Positions 45,775 to 57,370 are shown, counted from the first letter of the stretch. The stretch: DNA of 64,000 nucleotides from Auricularia sp. M13 (GCA_037042915.1 CM073196.1:1922001-1986000); one strand, 5' to 3'. Numbers and translations are program-made. Notes: generated from the sequence alone by a model not told the origin.

Positions 45775-46987
45775 TCAAAAAATCGCGACAAGAAACATGG
45801 AGAGCCCGTGATCTTTAATCCACTTGAGGGGAACACGGCGCTTGCGGAGGTCTTTGAGAAGTTGAGATCGGTTGGGAAACATCACCTTCTGCAGAGCCTC
45901 TACACCGTTCCCGCGAGAGGCGATGTAGTCGCGCACGTTGATGTGCGCATGCGCCTTGAGAAGCGCCTTGGCCGCTCGGACGGATGCAGGCAGCTGCGAG
46001 GATGGGTTGCAAATTCCAAGCTCAACTACGAGCGCCTGCAGTAACGGGAGGCGCGGGCCCGAAACCTCGTCGGGGTGCGCAAGGAAACTACGGAAGGAAA
46101 CATGAGATGATATATGCAAAAGCGAAGCAGGGGACGTACCTGGAAATGTAATTGACTGCGGCCTGATATAAGGTCGTGTCGTCATCGTCCTCAACGACGA
46201 CACCGCGGGAGCCGATGCCCTCGCAGCTCTCCGCGAGGACCTGCAGCTTGGCACTGTGCTCAAACTTCGGCTGCTTTCGCTGGCTTCGTGATGCCGGCCG
46301 AGCGGACTGCTGTTCGTTATCATGGATTGCGCCCGAAGTGGCGGAAAGGCGCTGATCCCGGCTGCCCGGAGGATTGATGATCGCGGTGGCGACGGTGGGC
46401 GTAGCCACCTGGACCGGCGACGGCGACGGCGACGGATAGGACGCTGCAGACGCCGCGGCGGTGGCCAGGGCGCGGGGAGCGCGCCTTGGCTTGAACTTGC
46501 CCCGGCGGACAGACTTGGCGGCGGGGGCCGGTTGCGTCGGCGATGACGGCTGCGATGGGAGCACGACACGCGCCACCGAGCGGTTGGACGAGTCGCTCGA
46601 CGACGGCGTGGGCAGGCCGGGTGCGGCGGGCGGCGGCGCGCTGTCTGCCTGCTTCGGCGTCACGGGCGGCTCGTCTATAGGCTCGGTCGAAGTCGGCGCA
46701 GGGTGCAGCGAGAGGGCAAGTCCCGTCATGCTGGCCTGCAGGGACGGCGCACGCTGGGCCCGCGGCGAGGCTATGAGAATGAAGTCGTCATCGGAGTCGA
46801 CGCTGGTGACCGACGTCCGTCCACGGCCAGGCTCGGCGTGGGAGGGCGCGCGAGGGCTGAAGACGATCTCGTCGTCGTCGCTGCCGGGCTCGACGAGCAC
46901 GGCCGAGTTGCTGGGCGACATCGGATGCGATATGACAGAGAACTCGGACAGCGACGAGGCGGGCGAGGCGCAGGCGGCGAAAGACAT
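45775..46987 (-). CDS. Unknown Ser/Pro/Ala-rich protein with a compact C-terminal helical domain
   Basis: I do not recognise the family. The start MSFAACASPASSLSEF at 46987 (an ATG six codons upstream is possible) opens a long disordered region with acidic patches (SVDSDDDFILIASPRAQ) and a basic stretch (VRRGKFKPRRAPRAL). After one intron (about 46085-46139) the last 120 or so residues look folded: LPLLQALVVELGICNPSSQL, PASVRAAKALLKAHAHINVR, DYIASRGNGVEALQKVMFPN and LLKDLRKRRVPLKWIKDHGL. The disordered half plus a small basic helical domain suggests a nuclear or adaptor role, but that is a guess. It converges with APC5. Confidence 0.7.
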
Positions 46988-48355
46988 GACGCTCGAGGCT
47001 GGCAACGGGCGGGGGGTATGAGGGAACGGGCAATGGATAGATAGATTTATAATTTGGCTTGCGAAAGGGGTGCTGGGTGCTGGCTGCTGGCTGCCTGATC
47101 AGAGCCTCATTGCCTGCAATCGACAGTGCTCGAGGTTGAACGACAAGCACGGCCGTTTCGGACTGGGCCGAGGCACATGGAGGCGACTCGCCCGATCCGC
47201 GGATTCGTTGTCGCGAGGCAGTGGGTGCGCTCCCGCCCTGCTCCCGCCTGGCCCGCCTACCTCTCCGAGATCTCTATACGCTGATGCTGCCTGTGCTTCA
47301 GAATATATGAATTTCCACTGCTGAGACGCGCTCAAGTTCTGCTGCAGAACAGAAAACTCACGGACTCTCCTCTGTTGGCTAGATCGTGCTGTGCTCAAGC
47401 ATCGACGCTAGGAAATGGGGTCATGCAACTCTTCAACCATTCACTGAGTGTCTCACCCTCTTGTTATTTCTTGCTGTAAAGATGAATCGACTACAGAAGA
47501 CAAAGTCTTTGTTTCTAGCAGCAGAAGCCAAACTCACGTCCAGAAACTACCCTCGTGCAACATAATTCAGTATACACATGGGCAACGAACATAGGGCACC
47601 ATCCTTGCATGATCGATTCAGGAACGGCCACGCGAGGAGCACTCTCCGTCATTGGCAGCGCACAGTGCGTCGTCGGCTCAGGGTTGGGATAGGGATCCCA
47701 TGCTGAGGCCATGTCTCACGGCGAGCGCTCGTCCTCGGATCAGGGATCGCCGCCCTTCTCTCCTGTGCATAAAAGAATAGGCCGATCGCAGCGCAGCGGA
47801 GCGGGACGCAGTGCGTCGAGCCCCAGTCCCCTCTGGATCCTCCCCGGACGGAGCATAGCCTGCGTCTGAAGCCGCGAGAAACACGCGAGGGATTCTATTT
47901 GCATGGGCTCTTTCAATGAGGCATGTATTTTTCGCTTATTTTCTGTAACTGTGGCATAAAGTCGGTTTCTGACAGAGTGCCTGCTTGCACAACCATTCAC
48001 CGAAGCGCACTGTGATTGAAGTGATAAACTGTGTTCTTCACGTTACACTATATAACTCTCCTAACCCAGCAGATCCCGTCCGCGCCCTTGCCAGAGCCTC
48101 GTTTCCTCCTGGTGGCAAGCCTGCGAACGGTCGTCCGATTCACACAACGCCCTCACCACCGTCCTCTCAAGAGTATTACTTGCCCCTGATATCACTAGAT
48201 TGAGATTTCACTCCTCGAAAGCATGGATGAGACATTATAGCGCGTAGTATACAAAAAAAGAGCACTTGTCACTCAGAACCCCAGGGTCCACCGTCAACGT
48301 TCAACGAGCGTATGTGTGCGTAATTCCACAAGATGACCAACCTTCTATCGTACCA
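46988..48355. other. 1.37 kb region without a supported gene
   Basis: Upstream of the unknown protein gene and downstream of the SLC35F6-type gene, both on the minus strand. It likely carries the promoter of the former. Short open frames on both strands match nothing I know. A TATATAA-like sequence at about 48047 on the plus strand has no plausible gene after it. Confidence 0.45.
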
Positions 48356-50217
48356 TTACCCGCGTTCTGGCGGCGGGACAACATCGTAGCCGCTCTGACC
48401 GAGGTCGGCCGGGAGGCGCGCGGTCTCGTCGAGGTGCTCTTCCGCGAGCAGGCGCGTGCGCTCGGCAGGGTCTGCGGCAGTGTCCTCCGTGGGCACGGGC
48501 TCGTACGCGTCCGGCGCCGGGCGCAGGAACTTGGGCGGCTGCACCAGACTGTTGAACAAGAACTAAAAGTAAGTAGAGTGCGTGAGCAAAAATATCGCCG
48601 GAGCGGCGCAGCAGCCGGTGTGTTTGTACACGTACGGTGCCATAACTGAAGAAAGGAAGCAAAGCAGGCGTCAGAACGTTGCGCATGACGGCGAACTGCC
48701 CGAAACGCACACAAGAAGGCCGAAGCCGGCGACTTGGAGGAAGGACACGGGCACCTTGAAGTGCTCCCATCCGAGCGCGAGGGAGACGAGCCAGATGCTG
48801 AGCGTGCGGCACGTGTCGGTCAGGCTCCTCGCGGTCGCGCTCACGTAGCGCGTGACGCTGAGGCCAAAGTAGTTGAAAGAAGCGATTGAACAGGCGATGG
48901 CGAGGCCGGCCACTAGCACGGTCGTGTTCCCTACGATTTGGTGCCAGCCGCGGGGCAGGTCAAAGAAGGGCGATGCGTCGCGGAAATGGTAGAGAATAGG
49001 CGCGGCAAGCACAATTGACAAGGCGCCATAGAAGCCCTCCCAGCCGACGGCGACGAGCGGTGCGACGCTGTAGCGCTCCATAATCTTCTCTTCGACGACA
49101 AACTGCGTTGCAGTGCTGCAAGAGAGCACTGGATCGGCGCGAGAAGACTGGGCGTAAAGGCTTGGCTTACAAGAGCTGGGCAAATGCAATGAATAGCATC
49201 CCTGTTGATTGCCGGACACGTGGTCAGCCAGCGCCAAATGTGTGTTTAGACGCGAATCAAAAGAGCGTGGGAAGGATCGCAAGACGTACCGACGACGACG
49301 CGCACTGGTTCTGATTCGTTGGTGGCGTTGGCCAGCACAGCGAGCAGACCGTTCTCGGGGGAATCCTTCTTGGCGAGGGAGCCGCTGAGGCCGACTACGG
49401 CAACTCCGGAAAAGACGACGATCAAGGAGACCCATCTGTGGGCCAGAAGAGCGTCAGACGCGGGGGCGATTTAGATTTGGTGGGGCCGGCTAGTTGTTAG
49501 GACAGGAAGGGCGTGTTGTGTACGTACTGATAGAGCCAGAGACGGCGATGCAGGAAGGCGACGGAGAGAAAGGCGACGAAGAGCACGAGCGAGCCGCGGG
49601 TCATCTGGTAGATGGAGACGGGCGTGTAGATGAGACCGACTGGCAGGGCCGCATGGGCGCGGGATGAGCGTGGGCTACTAGCGGGAGAAGCCAAAAATGC
49701 AGTCGTACCGTTCATCAGCTGTTGTGTTCTGGTTGTTAGAAGGCCGAGAAGCGGGCAGCCGCGGAGAACGCACTGTGGTGCCCATCAGATCGCAGAAGGC
49801 CGGGAGCCAGAGCCAGAGGACACGCCATCCTGTCAGCTCGAGGGTGTGTGGCTTGGGCGTCTGGACTGGTTCTGGCGCTGTGCCTGCGGCTCTGCGTGCG
49901 AGCGCTGCTGCTGCGACGGGCAGGAAGCAGAGCATCTCGCCGAGGAACCTGGGTGTGTTGTCAGTGCGTGCGGGGGTGCTGGGGGAGCAGGGCGGGCGGA
50001 CATATTGAGGCATTGCCATACTGAGGACGACAATAGTCAGGGGGGACGCGCGTGTCACTGGGCAGCAGCAGGACTCGCCTGGCTGCTCGAAGAGGACTGC
50101 GGTGCGGGGGTCGTCGCAGGCCTCGACGCATTGCAGGTCCTGGTACTTCATGAGCAGGCTGTTGGCCGAGCCCGCTGCGAGCATGCCGGCGATGAGGCCT
50201 GGGACGAACGGCGGCAT
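48356..50217 (-). CDS. SLC35F6-type drug/metabolite-superfamily membrane transporter
   Basis: Multi-pass membrane protein related to nucleotide-sugar transporters; human SLC35F6 sits in lysosome and mitochondrial membranes and its substrate is unsettled. The start MPPFVPGLIAGMLAAGSANS (50217) begins helix 1. Further helices are LWLWLPAFCDLMGT, LIYTPVSIYQMTRGSLVLFV, VALLHRRL-like loops, WVSLIVVFSGVAVVGLSGSL, GMLFIAFAQLFTATQFVVEE, YGALSIVLAAPILYHFRDAS and TVLVAGLAIACSIASFNYFG. The YTPVSIYQMTRG stretch is the family hallmark. The cytosolic tail is acidic (VPTEDTAADPAERTRLLAEE) with an LL motif and ends VVPPPERG. About eight introns. Its start is 99 bases from the arrestin-like gene. Confidence 0.85.
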
Positions 50218-50316
50218 ACTGTAACGGTCGGAAGCAGAGAATCGGGCGGGCGGCCAAATGTAATATGTATATTAAAGTGTATCTCGAGCTCCAGTCCCAG
50301 CCTCCCCCGACCCCCA

Positions 50317-52106
50317 ATGGTCAAGCTGTCGATAGTGCCCACGCGCGGCAACGCCGGCGGGCGCTTCTTCCCGTCGACGGGCTTCCTCGCGCTGACGCCG
50401 GTCAAGGTCGAGGGCATCATCCGCACGCGCCTCGACGCCGACGGCCGCCCCCTGCAGTGCCGCTCCATCGACGTCGCCGTCCGCTGCTACGAGGCCCGCG
50501 TCGGCCGCGTCGGCGTCCAGCACACCAACGTCCTCGCCGAGTACGTCCAGACGCTCTGGTCGCGCCCGCCAGACCGCGACTTTGACGACGTCGGCGACAA
50601 GGACCTGCCGTTCAAGATCGTCGTCCCCCCGCGCACCAAGGGCCCGTCCACCCAGAACTTCCAGACCTACCGCGTCTACTGGCGCGTCGAGGCTAGTGCG
50701 TCGCGCCCCGGCCCCGACCCCCTTAACGACCTTGACACTGACGCCTGCCCTCCAGCGTTCAACCATCTGCCCATGACCGGCTTTGGCACCCGCCAGGTCA
50801 AGGGCTTCGAGCTGCTGCTCGTCCGTCACGACGCTCCCAGGCGCCGCTCGCCGCAGCGCCCGCCGTCCTACGCGACCGCCCGCGGACCCCGCTCGCTTGC
50901 GCTCCAGCACCTCGTCTCGCTGCCCACCGCAGCCGCGGGCCCCCTCGACATCATCCCAGTCTCAGTCCGTCTCAAGCCGCTCGGCGACGACGGCGCCCGC
51001 GTCGAAGCCCTCTCGCTCTCCGTCCAGCGCCGCATCACGCTCGCAGACGCAGACGATCCCCAGCGCCTGTCCAACCCGTCCTCGCCGCGCTCGACCGATC
51101 GCCACAGAGACTCGCTGTCACTCCTGTCATCGGCTTCTGATGTGGCCTTGCTCGGCTCCCTGCAAGAACGCTCCTCGTCCGCTCCACAGTCTTCCTCGTC
51201 CTCCTCCGCGTCCCCGAAGCATTCCTCCCTCGTCATCGCCAACGTCGAGGCCAGCAGCGTGCCCAAGGACGACACCGACTATTTCGCAAAGACTCTCTAT
51301 GTCTCCCTACCGACTGCAAAGTCAAACAATCACTGGGCGCTCGGCGAAACACTGTCCACCTCGCTGGCGTCCGTCTCGTTCTTCGTCCTCATCAAGGTGT
51401 GCATAACAATCCGATCCTTCTCCGCAGCACCACACGGCCCTCTTCTCCGCCTTTTCGCTGACAACGCGTGCTTCTACAGGTCTCTGTGCTTCTTTCCACC
51501 GGCCAGCACGAGAACATCGACCTGCCTCCGCACGAGCTCCTCATGAGCGCGACCAACGCCGCGGAACGCCAGTCCGTGCTCACCAAGTACCCGGACCTCT
51601 TCGAGAAGCGCCGACGCTCGGAACACTCAACAGCGCGTGACCCACCCAAGTCGGCCGGCGATCCTGCCTCGCCCGCCGTGGCCTCATCTTCTGACGCCGT
51701 AATACCGAAACCGCGCAAGTCACGCAGACCCCATACCGCCAGCGGCGAATCGCCCCAGCATCCCTCCACCGCACCCTCCGCCCGACGAAAAGAGGACCCT
51801 GCGCCGCCGCCGCCGCCACCACCACCACCTCCATCTTCGCGTGTTCCTGTACCGCTCACGATCTCGACCCAGGCTTCGCATGCTTCGTCAACAGCATCGC
51901 TTGTGCTGCCATTAACGCCGCACTCGGGATCGGCTTCCACGACGAGCGTGGATGTCCTGCCGTGCGCAAACGACGGCGACGTTCGCGCCTGGGAAGCCGA
52001 GCTCGAGCGCATCGAGCACCGCTCAAGACAGCTCAGCGCCGGCTTTGTCCCTACGCGGAAGGCGCAGAAGCTGGACCCCGCGCCCATCGCCCTCGTCGCC
52101 ACATGA
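50317..52106 (+). CDS. Arrestin-like protein (possible Rsp5 adaptor)
   Basis: Probable alpha-arrestin, a class that recruits the Rsp5 ubiquitin ligase to membrane transporters. The start MVKLSIVPTRGNAGGRFFP leads to GIIRTRLDADGRPLQCRSID and VAVRCYEARVGRV, then DLPFKIVVPPRTKGPSTQNF with QTYRVYWRVEA, an arrestin-N-type beta pattern. A PPSY sequence (RRSPQRPPSYATARG) is a candidate PPxY WW-binding motif. IPVSVRLKPLGDDGARVEAL opens the second beta sandwich, which ends SVSFFVLIK, one intron, VSVLLSTGQHENIDLPPHEL. The tail is Ser/Pro-rich with a run of ten prolines (about 51803-51832). Arrestin folds are weakly conserved, so another beta-sandwich adaptor is possible. Confidence 0.65.
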
Positions 52107-52857
52107 TATAGTGCACATGCATGATGCGCCCATGCGATCATGCATGTTGTCATCGCGCCCCCTCGTTCGTTCTCGGTTTTCGTTTCTTGTCGCATTGCAT
52201 GTCGTGTCCTCTCTCCTCACTCACTCACTCGTGTTGTTATATGGCCGTCGCACTCGTATTTTTTCTTCGCATTTTCCCACCCCGCTCTATCGCTAGCCCT
52301 CCCGCCATTCCGCACGTCAACCTTTGCTAGTCGCACGGTCCCGCAATACATCATTCACCCGGCCCCACGCATCGTCCGTCCACTCCCACCGCTGCCCTGC
52401 ATAGCTCGCACTGCTTCTCTTGCTCGTGTAATATTCAATTCAATGTTACCTAGCGCCAACTCGTCTGTATAACTGCCAGAATCTTGACGGGAGCCACGCC
52501 ATCGCTGACCCGCGCAGTCATCACGACCGACGGTCCCGCGTTGCTTACTATGCATCCTCCGTGGAACGTCGCAACAGTTTGGTACTACAGCTGACCTTGA
52601 GCTGACCAGCAAAGTCCCAAGCAAACTATCTGAGCTGATAGTGAACCCCACGATGATGTTACCAGATGGCATTTTGGTTTCGATCCCACGCGGCGTTTCA
52701 TTGCTAAAGGAGGGCCGACAAGTGCTAGTGTACACGGGTATTGCGACACAAGAAGAAAGGTGAGAAAAGCGCGTCGGTATCCCAGGAATTTGATAACTTA
52801 ATAACTTAAACCAGCGCGTGAGACAGCGGCGAAGGTCGAAGAGGGCAGCGCAAGCGC
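52107..52857. other. Convergent 3' region between the arrestin-like gene and GH16
   Basis: About 750 bases between two stop codons on opposite strands. Pyrimidine-rich on the plus strand; nothing coding or repeated is recognised. Confidence 0.5.
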
Positions 52858-54411
52858 TTAGACGTAGACGCTGACGCGCGCGATGTCCCAGAAGGCGTCC
52901 TTGAACGCGCCGGGGTTGTTGTTGACCATGTCGATGCAGGGGCCCATGCCGCCGGGGAAGGTGTTGCCGGCCCAGTCGCCGCAGAAGGTGAGGTTGATCA
53001 CAATGTTGTTCGGCCCGAACTTCTCGGCCAGGTTGCACTGGCTGTTGACGAAGAGCGCGGTCGGCTTGCCCCACGAGTCCGGGTTCACGCCGTCGACGCC
53101 GTCGCGGACCTCGCCGGGACGTCGCCCGCGTTGCGGTCCCAGAACCAGACCTTGATGTAGTCGTCCGTGCGCTCGACCGCGTACCAGCCGCCGCCGACCT
53201 GGTTGAACGCCGGGCCGTACGAGTTCGGGTTGTCGTTGCGCACGCCGCAGCCGACGTTGCCGGCCGCGAACGCGTTGCAGTCCAGGCTCTCGGGGTGGCC
53301 CTTCATGTCGCGGCCGTCGGCGGGCTGGGTGCAGCCCTCCGAGGTGTGGAGCGACGAGAGGTTGGGGCCGACGTCGTTGGCACCCTGCACGAGGATTTAG
53401 CGGACTGCTTTTTTTATTCTGAAGACCCAAGTCAAGTGCGAGCGTACCTCAAGGATGTCAATCTCGCCCTCGTACGGCCAGTTCCCGCCAAACTCCCAGA
53501 ACGCCGGCCAGCTCGCAGTGCCGGTAGGCATGTGGCGGATGTCTGCAACGACGACGTGCGTCTCGTACGTGTTCTTGCTCGTGATGCGCACGCTCTTGCG
53601 GCCACGGGCACCAGGGTCGACGACGCTGTCGGACTCGGCGCGCATGACGAAGGAATCGCCGTTGGCGGTGGCCAGGTTGAGCGACTTGGCAGTGTCGAGG
53701 TTGACATAGCTTGACACGCAAGATCAGCAAAGGTTAGATAGGAGATGCGCAGCGAAAGACGCACTCGACGCGGCCATGACTACAGACGCAAGATTAGCAG
53801 AGATTAGATAGCAGCGAAAGACGGGCGCACGTTGGGTCATCGAAGTCGTTGAAGTCGAAGCCGTTGAAGAACGCGTCTCCGACGAACTTGTCCTTGATGT
53901 TGTACTTGCCTGAGGGCGCCGGAGCTGGCTCAGGCTCTGGGGCAGGCTCGGGCTCGGGTGCCGGCTCAGGCGCTGGCTCAGGCGCGGGTTCAGGCGCTGG
54001 CTCGGGCTCAGGTTCAGGCGCTGGCTCGGGGGTGGGCTCGGGGGCGGGCTCGGGCTCAGGTGCGGGCTCTGGCTCTGGAGCCGGCTCCGGGGCGGGCTCG
54101 GGCGTCGGGATGGGCTCAGGCGCCGGGGGTGGGTCCTGCGGGGCAGCTCCTCCACCGCTCGGCGGCGGCGTCTCAGTGGGCGGTGCGGGTGCGGGTGTGG
54201 GTGCGGGTGTAGAGCCTGGTTTCTATGAGTACGAGCACAACCCTGAGAATCCAACGTATCTAAACTCACATTGCCTCTTTCCCAGCTTGTTGGAGCGACT
54301 CCGGAGGCTCTTGGAGTACGTCCTGGAGTTCGACTTGGGGTTGGCGGCCGCCGCCGAAACAGCGCCAAGAGCGCCTGCAAAGAGCACCAGGGTCTTCAAA
54401 GCTTGCACCAT
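52858..54411 (-). CDS. Secreted GH16 endo-beta-glucanase with a long Pro/Ala/Glu linker (apparent frame break)
   Basis: Glycoside hydrolase family 16, cleaving beta-1,3(4)-glucan in the cell wall. The start [20 protein letters not shown] (54411) is a signal peptide; a KR site follows. An unusual linker built of PAPEP/PEPEP units (about 53925-54120) precedes the domain start [20 protein letters not shown]. Catalysis is shown by GEIDILE, matching the ExDxxE nucleophile and acid/base pattern, with [18 protein letters not shown] before it. Then [40 protein letters not shown] and [10 protein letters not shown]. There the frame breaks near 53113-53118; one extra base restores [15 protein letters not shown], then [14 protein letters not shown] and [20 protein letters not shown]. 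The end is DIARVSVYV. Confidence 0.9.
53925..54120 (-). repeat. PAPEP/PEPEP linker repeat in GH16
   Basis: Short tandem units encoding Pro-Ala-Pro-Glu and Pro-Glu-Pro-Glu fill about 65 codons between the signal peptide region and the catalytic domain. On the opposite strand the same DNA reads as a Gly/Ser/Ala repeat with no support as a gene. Confidence 0.85.
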
Positions 54412-55069
54412 TGGTCTTTATCGCCTCGCACAGTGAAGAAAAAAAAGGATAAATGGCCGAAAAAGAAATGAGAAAAAGAGGGGGTAAAGAAAGAGAAAGA
54501 GCAATCAAGGAAAGAAACGATGTCAGTTCGGAGTATTTGAAGGGCGATGTGTTGGCATAGGCGGTGTGTTGGCATGGGTGCGGATGATCCTGGGTGATGA
54601 TACGGCACCACCGGATTCAGATGAGGCTTGTGAATCACGCTGCGAAGCTGTGCAAGAACCCTTTCTCTGAGCAGGGTGCAATGCGCCGCAGCATTCGCTG
54701 TCGATGAACGACGCTGCATGCAATGCGCAGGGCGTGGCGAGAGCTCCTTGTGCTTTCGCCCATTCACGTCCGCGGAAAAGGCCAAGTACTGCTCGTCACA
54801 GACGTTACTATTTGATGCATGAAGCGTACATGCAGTTTCTACCAAAGGATGAGGGTGAGGGTCGTTCGTCGAGATATGCAGCGACGTTTTCAGGATCGTA
54901 GGGCAAGACGGATGAGGACCCCACGGGTGCGACATTGACAGCGACAGAGGGAAAGAAAGGAGCGAGGTTGACTTGTACGGCGGTGAGACATTAGCAGGCA
55001 GAAGGAGCAATGGCGATAGATGCAAAGACAGAAGGAAACACGAACAAATGCGGAGCGCACTGTTCATGC
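54412..55069. other. Upstream region of GH16 and 3' region of SSB
   Basis: About 660 bases between two minus-strand genes. A purine-rich block (about 54430-54520) lies just before the GH16 start. No coding content or RNA is recognised. Confidence 0.5.
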
Positions 55070-57253
55070 TTACCGACCAAGGCCGGCGGTCGCCTTCTGC
55101 AACGCGCGCTTGATGCCCAGCTGCGCCTTCTTCAGCTCGTCGGCAGTCGAGTCCTCGATCTCGAGCTTCTCGAGAGCGCGTGCGAGCTCGGCCTCGACCT
55201 GACCCTTGGCACCGCGCTTGAGCTTCATGCCGATCTCTGGCGACGTGATCGTGCTCTCGACCTGGTGGATGTACGCCTCCAGGTCGGCCTTGGCCTCGTG
55301 CCGCGCGCTGAACTCCTTGTCAGCCTGCTTGAACTGCTCCGCGTCCTTGATCATCTGCTCGATCTCGGCGCCGGACAGGCGGCCGACCGAGTTGACGATG
55401 TTGATAGACGCCTTGCGGCCGGACGCGCGGTCCAACGCGGACACCTTGAGCAGGCCGTTCGCATCAACCTCGAACGTCGTCACAAGCTCCGCCTGTCCAC
55501 GCGGCATCGGCGGGATGCCAGTCAGCTCGAACTCGCCGAGCAGACGGTTGTCGCGGCACTGCGTGCGCTCGCCCTCGTACACCGGGAACGTCACCGTTGT
55601 CTGGTTGTCCTCGACAGTCGTGAACGTCCGGCTCTTGTTGGTCGGAATTGTCGTGTTGCGCGGCACGACGATACCGAACACATCACCCTGCATCGCAACA
55701 CCGAGCGAGAGGGGCGTGACGTCGAGCAGGACGAGGTTTCAGTCTGCTCAGACGTCTGGCCAGTCAAAACGGCGGCCTGGACGGCGGCACCGTAAGCGAC
55801 GGCCTCATCGGGGTTGATCGACTTGTTCAGCTGGCGACCACCGAAGAACTCGCTGACGAGCGACTGAATCTTCGGGATACGGGTCGAGCCACCGACGAGA
55901 ACAATGTCGTCGACCTGAAAGCGGCGCTCAGTAACGCTGAAGTAGGATCGTCGCAGTCAATTTACCTTCTCGCGCGCAAACTTGGCGTCCTTGAGCACCT
56001 TCTCGACCGGGTCAATGGTGGACTTGAAAAGCGCCGCGTTGATCTCCTCAAAACGAGCACGGGTAATGTTCGCAGAGAAGTCCTCGCCTCCGTACAGCGA
56101 GTCGACCTCAACCGTGGTCTGGGGAACGCTAGAGAGGGTGCGCTTGGCACGCTCGCAAGCGCTGCGCAGACGACGGAGCGCACGAGGGTCGTCAGAGATG
56201 TCGTGCTTGGTCTTGCGCTTGAACTCGTTCTTGAAGTGCTCAAGCAGGGTGTTGTCGAAGTCCTCACCACCGAGATGGGTGTCGCCGGCGGTGGCCTTGA
56301 CGGCGAAGACACCACCAGTGATGCTGAGCAGGGACACATCGAAAGTACCACCACCGAGATCGAAGATGAGGACGACCTTCTCCTTCTTGGACTGGCGGTC
56401 AAGACCGTAGGCAATGGCGGCCGCCGTGGGCTCGTTGATGATACGGAGAACGTCAAGGCCAGCAATGGCACCTGCATCCTTGGTCGCAAGACGTTGGGAG
56501 TCGTTGAAGTACGCGGGGACACTGCATAGAAAAAAAAATTGGTTAGAAAAAGCTCGAAAAAGCTGTAAAGGCCCGACTAACGTGATGACAGCCTTCTTGA
56601 CGGTCTTGCCGAGCTTTGCCTCCGCGATTTCCTTCATTTTCGTGAGGACCATGGAGGAGATTTCCTGAGGGCTGAAGGTCTTCTCCTCGCCGAGGTATTG
56701 GACCTTGATGAAGGGCGAGCCGTCCTTATCAACAACCTCGAACGGCCAGTGGGCCATGTCCTGTGCGTGCAGCAAATGAGTGCCTGCGGCGAGGAGGGCG
56801 GGGATGCATGCGGTGCACGGTTACAAACTTTTTTCACATCCGGATCGCTGGGCGGAGACGGGCAGGTCAGCGACAAGGCCAGGATCGGAATACGCGGCTT
56901 GGACTCACTCGTAACGGCGGCCGATGAGACGCTTTGCGTCAAAGACCGTGTTGCGCGGGTTCATCGCCGCCTGATTTTTTGCCGCGTCGCCGATGAGACG
57001 CTCGTCTGACGAGAAGGCGACATACGACGGTGTCGTGCGGTTGCCCTCTGCGGGCTGTGAGCCCTGGGATAGTCCTCGAGGGGCCGGACTCACGATCGTT
57101 GGCGATGATCTCTACGCGGTCGTTTTGCCAGACGCCGACGCAGCTGTTTTTTCTGCTTTAGGCGACGGCGGCAGGGCGGGCGCGGCGGACATACGAGTAG
57201 GTAGTGCCGAGGTCAATGCCGACGGCGCCATCGAATACATCATCGGCAGACAT
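55070..57253 (-). CDS. SSB1: Ribosome-associated Hsp70, SSB type (apparent frame break)
   Basis: Cytosolic Hsp70 that binds nascent chains on ribosomes. The start [10 protein letters not shown] leads to [10 protein letters not shown]-type nucleotide-binding sequence, then [105 protein letters not shown] and [23 protein letters not shown] rather than SSA is shown by the [20 protein letters not shown] context and the end [13 protein letters not shown] without EEVD. Near 55736-55742 the frame breaks: TGQTSEQTE should run on as [19 protein letters not shown], needing one added base. Two in-frame 3' splice sites six bases apart near 57047-57055 give ANDQGNR (conserved) or ANDPAEGNR. Confidence 0.95.
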
Positions 57254-57370
57254 TTTTGAGCGTTAGGCGTTGGGGAACGGAGCGACGACGGGGACGGCGG
57301 AAGGGATGAGAAAAAAGTGGGCCGGAAGCAGCACAAACTCCGAACGACCCGTCTCCACTGCCAGTGTCCA

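Noticed and set aside
49630-50316. Long plus-strand open frame leading into the arrestin-like protein
   Set aside because: It is antisense to helices of the SLC35F6-type gene; the arrestin-like protein starts naturally at MVKLSIVP (50317).
53925-54120. CRISPR-like or satellite repeat
   Set aside because: The periodicity is in codons and encodes the linker of a secreted enzyme; there are no spacers.
53849-54436. Plus-strand reading frame of Gly/Ser/Ala repeats
   Set aside because: It is the antisense of the PAPEP linker of the GH16 gene, whose minus-strand frame has a signal peptide and catalytic domain.
18838-55742. Programmed ribosomal frameshifting as an explanation for the frame breaks
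   Set aside because: The sites share no slippery heptamer or downstream structure that I can see, and they fall in unrelated genes; consensus indels explain them more simply.
55010-55795. Plus-strand frame antisense to SSB
   Set aside because: Codon-mirror artefact of a strongly biased Hsp70 gene; no family signature.
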